Assembly (NCBI GenBank): GCA_019009955.1
Contig: CM032229.1
Span: 151,017,501-151,081,500, forward strand
Direction of reading: 5' to 3'
Source of the DNA: Riptortus pedestris
Taxonomy: Eukaryota; Arthropoda; Insecta; Hemiptera; Alydidae
Length of the DNA: 64,000 bases
Shown one piece after another: positions 58,801-64,000 of the stretch. A model generated the notes under the pieces. The model was not told the DNA's origin. It did no database searches and worked only from the letters and a program-made list of their open reading frames with translations. The stretch's first letter is position 1; every line of letters starts with the position of its first letter. Both the position numbers and the translations under genes were made by a program.

Positions 58801-60083
58801 GGCTTTAAATTCAAAATTTTCCACAAACATAACTCAGCAGCCAAAGAACTTAAATGTGAATCCATGCTATACCAGATTCTCCGTGTAATATTTTTCATTG
58901 AATATGTGGAGTAGAGTAGCAGATTCACTAATCAAATCTAAGGTCAATTTTCTTTCCATTGAATGTAATTCAGAGGTATTTTTCATCAAAGCTGTCAATA
59001 TATTTTGTTTTCAATATAGATAGGATGAAATGTTTTGAATTCTTAATGTGGTGTTCTGCTTTTTCAATTCAGTTTTTGGGTTTCTGTGTGTAAATTTCTG
59101 ATCAAATCGATTTTGCAATGGATTTTAGAGGGATCTCTCGTGGTATTTGGTTTGCATATCTTAGATAGCTCATGGATGAAAGAAGGTACTGAACCACCTG
59201 ACCAACCTTTATGTTTCTTCAAGTGGAAGGAATAAATACTTTACCACATTATGAACTCTCTTTTTTACATCCCTTGTGAAGTCACTCTTCAATTATTCAA
59301 TCCACCTTATAGGTGAATATTTTGTTAGGTAAATACTATCTGCCGATTTTAAATGTGTTTGTTGAGAGTGATAATCAGAAACTAGGTCCCTTATGTTTTA
59401 TGTTTAATTATATAGCATTTTTAGAAAGGGAGAAATAGAGAATACAGTATGGGGGTGATGTCATCTGTGCTAGTGCACTATGATCTCATATGGATGTCAT
59501 TCCTGCTCGTAGAAAATACGCTTAGTTGCTGCTGCTTGAAGTACTTTATTATTTACACGGACAATATGTGTGATTGAATTTGAGCTAATTTTAGAAATAA
59601 TGAAAATGTGTACAATAGTATGTTTGTCATTTGTTAACAACTAAGTTAATATAGGGTTATGTTTTTTTCTTAAAAAACCCAATAGTTATTTAATATACTT
59701 CAACATTTTTGTAGAAAGCTTATTTTAAATTTTTCAAGTAGTCTTTTGAACCCGAATTATGCATTGTTCTTAATATTGTTAAATTCATTATTGCAGTGTA
59801 CATGTTTTTTTAATTTTACTTGTGTGTGTTGTATTTAGATCGAGTACAGGAGCGGGGTATCCGGCTGATTGGGCATGCCTATTCGTCAATAAATGCTGAA
59901 ACTATGGGAGGACTCTTAGGAGTTACCCCATTGGAAGCTATGACAATAGCCAAGGAGAGGAATTGGAATATTGATGGGCAGTCCATCAATCCTAAGTGCA
60001 TTAGTCAACCAAGCCCGCCCCTTACATCGACTGAACACCAGCTTCATAAACTAACGAGTTTTGTTTCTTTCTTGGAGAACTAG
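52849..60083 (+). CDS. COPS8: COPS8 / CSN8, COP9 signalosome subunit 8, four coding exons
   Basis: Smallest PCI subunit of the COP9 signalosome, which removes NEDD8 from cullin-RING ligases. Exons: 52849-52905, 52987-53057, 55595-55776, 59839-60083; 555 nt, 184 aa (human 209). Residue pattern matches the family: EDLEKQELQAQGGVSSPQLY, GKLLAIYLYQNDLCNAKFLW, KRIPNNIK, NSELANIWAVGKAMWMRD, IYTALNNTQWSENV, then RVQERGIRLIGHAYSSINAE, LLGVTPLEAMTIAKERNW and the C-terminal EHQLHKLTSFVSFLEN (human ends in a very similar LxDYVAFLEN). Exon 3 ends AAAG|GCAAGT: a GC-AG intron, needed to keep frame (AAA G|AT CGA). A nearby GT would shift the frame out of the CSN8 sequence. An in-frame TTG GTG AAT precedes the ATG but is not needed. 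Introns 2 (2.5 kb) and 3 (4.1 kb) are repeat-rich. Confidence 0.92.
55938..56462 (-). repeat. Family A, diverged copy, in COPS8 intron 3
   Basis: From AAAAAAGTCCTTCCTGACAG at the low end to GATCTCATTTTCATTATCTC then CTAGGTAAATC at the high end, with TTAGTAGGAGTGAGAGTTTA in the body. Old copy; boundaries approximate. Confidence 0.55.
57350..57400 (+). repeat. Family A end fragment, COPS8 intron 3
   Basis: TTGAAAAATCTGCTTAATAA, then CAGCCCCTAAGCGATAGACT and TTT: the terminal module only. Confidence 0.45.
57505..59324. mobile_element. 1.8-kb palindrome of Penelope-like sequence in COPS8 intron 3
   Basis: Left arm 57505-58233 and right arm 58602-59324 are inverted copies (outer ends AAAATATTCACCTATAAGGT and its complement; inner ends AAATTCTATTAAAG and CTTTAACAGAATTT), with a 368-bp spacer. 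In the left arm the plus strand near 57985-58110 reads SMDSPLRSLAAELYM, then after a frameshift ENFEFQALEMASLKPSYWAR and YVEAN. This follows the Penelope-like reverse-transcriptase order GSPLSP...LYMExFE...AL...W.RYVDD, with the catalytic DD replaced by EA. Arms differ by many substitutions, so the event is not recent. Non-coding today. Confidence 0.7.
58440..58545 (-). repeat. tRNA-like SINE head of a second family, in the palindrome spacer
   Basis: Minus strand: GGGTTCCCGGTGGCTCATTG (A-box-like) and AGATCGAATCTCACCTGGAA (B-box-like). No cloverleaf closes, so not a tRNA gene. Confidence 0.4.
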
Positions 60084-60881
60084 GCTACTTTCAGTTTATA
60101 AATTTCTTGAAACTTTCAACTCATTCTGTTCTTACATTTTTGTATATATTTATTATGTGAAACATTCTAATTAAAAATATTTAAATATTTATTTTAAAAT
60201 GTGGAATTAATAATTTCAATTTTTTATTTTAATTAAATCATGTCATTAATTTAAAAGTTATATAAAACCAGATAATTTTTTTAAAAATTAATTTTATTAT
60301 ATTATAGAAGAGCTAGCTTAATATTTGTGATTGAAATATAAATAAATAGTTTTCTGTTACTTTTGTAAATTGTAGTTCCCTTTTCTTGAGCAGTACAAGC
60401 AACACACAAGAACTCTTAACACAGATTTTACCATTATGTAGCAAAGTTATGTTATTTTTAGAGAAGTTTTAAAAACTGAGAAGCTTCGTTTCCATTGTCT
60501 TGGAAGTGTTTTAAATTGGTGAAACTTTATTTCTCTACCAAAGTATTACAGTTTGTTAATTCATATTGGATATTAGTAACATTGCCATTGCCCATATTAT
60601 GCCTGCATCAATTTATTTTTTATAATTACCTATCAAACACCTTTTCGTTAGTTCCTGTCATTAGGTAGTCCCAAAAAGAACGCAAAGGTAAATCACTGCA
60701 CGTCCTTGAGCTTTTCTTATAAAAAACCCAGACACTCCCTATACATGGAAACATCTACAAATATTAGCCTCAAGATACATAAATAAATCCTTCATTGCAT
60801 TAAGAATATATATGATATAAATTACTTCATGTTAACAAAGGAAACCTCAACATTCAGGCTTCCCATTGATGGGGTGGTATT
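60084..60881. other. COPS8 3' UTR and flank
   Basis: Very AT-rich; several AATAAA-like hexamers (for example near 60342) could serve as the COPS8 poly(A) signal but none stands out. No further gene. Confidence 0.45.
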
Positions 60882-61037
60882 CTAATTTCCCTACAGACCA
60901 GAAACCTACTGAAAAGTAATATACAATTTATTTCCATAATTATTAATTATTCAATTATCCCTTGCAGTTCTCATCCAGTTGGTATTAGTGACTAACTTTA
61001 GAACATCTCTCCAGCAAGAAATTGTCTTTCTCATCTT
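60882..61037 (+). repeat. Direct duplication, left unit
   Basis: Matches 62468-62622: AATTTCCCTACAGACCAGAA, CCCTTGCAGTTCTCATCCAG, TTGGTATTAGTGACTAAC and GTCTTTCTCATCTT. It is cut on the right by the start of a family A copy. Confidence 0.75.
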
Positions 61038-61092
61038 TTAGCAGATTTCCCTTAAGGGAAATCAGCCATTGAGGTCGTACTCATGACGCGAA
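61038..61092 (+). repeat. Family A start module, separated from its body
   Basis: TTTTAGCAGATTTCCCTTAA with an intact palindrome, followed by GAGGTCGTACTCATGACGCG. The body resumes at about 61490, so 61093-61489 is an insertion of unknown type. Confidence 0.75.
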
Positions 61093-61489
61093 TCCCAAAT
61101 TTTTTTTCAGATTCCTTGTCCCATCAGCACATCTGCGTCTATTTCTGGAACAAAACTTTTGTAGAAAGAGGCCGAAACCTTACTTATGTTTTTGCTTTTT
61201 CATATTTTGGCAAAACTACTTTTCTTACAATTCACAATTGCGGTTAAAAGATAATTTGTAGTTATATAACTAAATATACCGTGTCCAGATATTATTCAAA
61301 TAAATAAAGAAGTAGGTCTTCCTCTTCTTTTGCGAACGAGATTCCCTTTTCTTAATCAACATTTTCGATGGCTCTTAGGCCGTTTTGCTTAAGCTACATT
61401 GTCACTTCGGAGTGTTTTATGTGGCATGGTTGCTGTGCTGATGTGAAATGGTTGACACCTCAGACTCCCAAACCAACAACCCTACAGCT
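61093..61489. other. Insertion of unknown origin inside family A
   Basis: About 400 bp not found in other family A copies. No inverted ends, target duplication or coding motif recognised. Confidence 0.4.
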
Positions 61490-61570
61490 CTAGGAAATGA
61501 CAAAGTTTTGAAATATTTCGTCAAACGTCCATCGATCCTGCCCAGGAGATGACGAAAATGAGGTCTGTTC

Positions 61571-61622
<52 letters not shown>

Positions 61623-62392
61623 GCATATTTGTCTGTTAACGCTCTAGCAGGCGCAATTTTTGTTTGATCGTTACCAAACTCGATATTTAAACGTTTTATG
61701 TAAAAAGACAGATCAAGTTCATTAATGACTGAAATTGGACCAGTGGGAGGCGGGGGATTTTCGAAAATGCAAAATATCTCTGTTACAATAAGTCAGATGA
61801 AACAATTGTATAGAACCAATATTATTGCAAATTATATGTACTATATATAGTGTTATATACATTTATTCTCTATCTTAAATATTAACCGAGATATTTGCAT
61901 TTTTCAGTCTTCAGCAAAACCCCACTTCTTCTAATGTTACATAAACAATACTCTGTTATGTAATAAACCATATTATTCAAAGTTTAAATACCATAAATTG
62001 TTTTCTAGAGACCTTTACTATACGATATACATGCAAATATGTTATGGTAACCCCCCCCCCCCCCCTCCTTAAGTTTTTGGACTACTGAAATTTGATAGAT
62101 TGAGATAAAAATGATTCTGATCCATTACAAATAACAGTACTAGATATAGTAAATAGTTTTCAATAAAATTATATTCTCATATATTTCAGTAATTGTTTTT
62201 CTTTCCTGTTGGAAGTTGTCACACCTGCTTGTTTACGTTTCAGTTGTTTCCCGCCTGGAGGTTTCTTATTATCGTTTGTATTAATCACTTAATATTCGCA
62301 GTGGTGTTGTGTTACCGGTATATAGATTTATCTATTGTTAAACATCACGAGGGAAATCTGCTTAGTTTACCTAGCCCCTGCGAGTTGACTTT
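61490..62392 (+). repeat. Family A body, near complete
   Basis: CCATCGATCCTGCCCAGGAG, GACGAAAATGAGGTCTGTTC, (TA)n at about 61577-61617, TTTGTCTGTTAACGCTCTAG, AATATTAACCGAGATATTTG, a C-run at 62050-62065, and the end CGAGGGAAATCTGCTTAG with CTAGCCCCTGCGAG. Confidence 0.8.
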
Positions 62393-62467
62393 TTTCATTC
62401 GAGGCTTGTGGGCCTTTGGCAATTGCCGACTAGCCGACCTGGTCAGTCTGCCGCTGGGTGGTTTTCG

Positions 62468-62622
62468 AATTTCCCTGGAGATCAGAAAGCTGCTGAGAAG
62501 TAGATTATACAATTTATTTCCATAGCTGTTCCAGTCTTTATCCCTTGCAGTTCTCATCCAGTTGGTATTAGTGACTAACCTTTAGAACATCTCTCCAGCA
62601 CATAAATTGTCTTTCTCATCTT
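62468..62622 (+). repeat. Direct duplication, right unit
   Basis: Second copy of the 155-bp block at 60882-61037, in the same orientation, on the other side of the family A element. Confidence 0.75.
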
Positions 62623-63407
62623 CTTTTTAAATTCAGCCTCTGTCATTCTCCTCTATACAGAACTTCCCCTCCAAAGATCATAAAGTACTTAAAAATGCAC
62701 TGGCTTTATAGAGTACCAAAAATTGAACAACAGTTCCTTTGATTTTAATTTATTTTAAGTCTGTTTAAAAGACAAATATCTACAAAAAGCAAGAGGTAGT
62801 GATGGTCAAAACAAACATTTTTTCTAGTAAGTTATCAATATTCTAACAAAACTAAAACATTTTTGGTGCAATATACTTTTGAAGTTGTCTGAACATTATT
62901 TCTGTTGGGGCAGAAATAAATTGGATGATGCTACAAAAATGTCAACATTGCCATACTCTTTTACAATTTTTTTGTACTTTTTATGAAGATGTAAATTAAA
63001 CTTTTAAACCTTTTGTTCTTTTCCCTACCCATTTACCATTCTAATTTATGTTTTACATCTATCAGTTGGAACATGGCTTGAAAACCACATGGACTACATA
63101 TTCCGGCTATTTTATTATATGGCTCCTGAGTCAAATACGCCAGTGACTACTTTAATTTTTGTATGAAAATGACATGCTCATTTGTTCCCCTTTGAAATCT
63201 TATGGAAATATTGAAATTTATGATCATTCCTAAGAATCGTATAAGCGTATCTACTTACCAAACTGCACTTACTAACCAGGATTGTCCAAAATGAACTAGT
63301 TCTTTTCCTTTCTTAATTGGATTTTAAAAGTGGATCTATTATCCATTAGGATAGTGCATAGGTAGTGTGCTGACTTCTGTACTAGAAGAGGCAGGCTCAA
63401 ATTCAAA
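62623..63407. other. Nothing recognised
   Basis: AT-rich intergenic DNA without a supported gene, RNA or repeat. Confidence 0.4.
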
Positions 63408-63612
63408 TAAAGTCCTTCACACAGAGGCTGCGTTAACTAAGCAGATTTCCCATGTGCGTTACGTATTTGCATTTATCGCAAAACGTAAAAGTTCAATGAC
63501 AACAATATAGGCTTCAAATAAAGTGCTTCATAACATAATTGCATATTGTTAATATGAGATGAGTAGGAGTGAGGGTTTTCTGGATCCCCTTTAGGGAAAT
63601 CTGCTAAAATTG
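63408..63612 (-). repeat. Family A, 200-bp short form with both ends
   Basis: AAAGTCCTTCACACAGAGGC and CTAAGCAGATTTCCCATGTG at the low end, then a short body (GAGATGAGTAGGAGTGAGGG), then GGATCCCCTTTAGGGAAATC and TGCTAAAA at the high end. It keeps both termini with nearly all the interior deleted and so marks the family's outer boundaries. Confidence 0.75.
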
Positions 63613-64000
63613 CAGGCTAAATTGCATTTAGCTAGGAGATTACTCAGCCATCCAGGCTAGACTTCTGTACAGTTCAGTCATCTATTGTATAAACAAGTGT
63701 TGCCTTGGGTCATTTGTGATGGACTGGAGAGTGGAGTAGACCACTAGGCTTATAGTAAGGTTGTGTGTAGGCTTCATGATTTTCATCTTCAAATCTAAAT
63801 GTAATATTTATAAGCATAGAGTTGATAGAATTTGTATTCACACTTGGCCCTTATCGATATGCTAGCTGTGATGGAGGAGTACTCACTATTGAGGATATGA
63901 TGTCTTCAAATATTAAACTGGGGTATGACTTACAGTGACTGGCTGTTCGCCCATAAAACCTTTCAAAACACATGCGTTTACGCGACTTAACACAAGTATA
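63613..64000. other. Window end, nothing recognised
   Basis: No exon or repeat supported. Confidence 0.4.

Noticed and set aside
58627..58914. 95-codon frame containing KHEKLEPQICLYIPRPIGWF
   Set aside because: It is antisense of the reverse-transcriptase-like sequence in the right arm of the palindrome.

Overview
The window is AT-rich eukaryotic nuclear DNA with spliced genes, long repeat-filled introns and many (TA)n microsatellites. The gene content, intron style and transposon mix (Tc1/mariner, Merlin-like, P-like, hAT, Jockey-like LINEs, Penelope-like elements, tRNA-derived SINEs, solo LTRs) suggest an arthropod, most likely an insect. I cannot name the species. No bacterial operon, CRISPR array or phage is present.

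Four protein genes are supported. (1) The last coding exon of a C2H2 zinc-finger gene, + strand, 1213-2297. (2) AAMP, a WD40-repeat protein, - strand, 24017 down to 9327, nine coding exons, 422 aa deduced. (3) VPS72/YL-1, the H2A.Z-binding subunit of the SWR1/SRCAP and TIP60 complexes, + strand, 34023-43849, seven exons, 426 aa deduced. (4) COPS8/CSN8 of the COP9 signalosome, + strand, 52849-60083, four exons, 184 aa deduced. Reading frame is kept across every intron. One COPS8 intron uses a GC donor. AAMP and VPS72 are divergent and about 10 kb apart. The genes act in unrelated pathways.

Everything else is dominated by mobile DNA. A high-copy unclassified family (called family A here) recurs more than 20 times, intergenically and in introns of all three complete genes. 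It has a palindromic start GATTTCCCTTAAGGGAAATC, an internal (TA)n tract, and a GGGAAATCTGCT end followed by a small hairpin. A tRNA-derived SINE has six copies. A solo-LTR family (TGTTACG...CGTAACA) has three copies, two of them inside family A.

Region 27.6-29.8 kb holds two short Merlin-like elements with 8-bp target duplications; one has an empty site preserved in a neighbouring duplicate. Region 45.8-52.1 kb is a nested stack: a Tc1-like transposon, split by a Jockey-like LINE, split in turn by a roughly 3-kb insertion that encodes a THAP domain and carries repeated mini-exons. The third COPS8 intron holds a 1.8-kb palindrome built from Penelope-like reverse-transcriptase sequence. Intron 6 of VPS72 holds an LTR with a hairpin-forming inverted tail plus two SINEs in opposite orientation.

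All assignments come from reading the sequence and from memory of the families; no database search was run.
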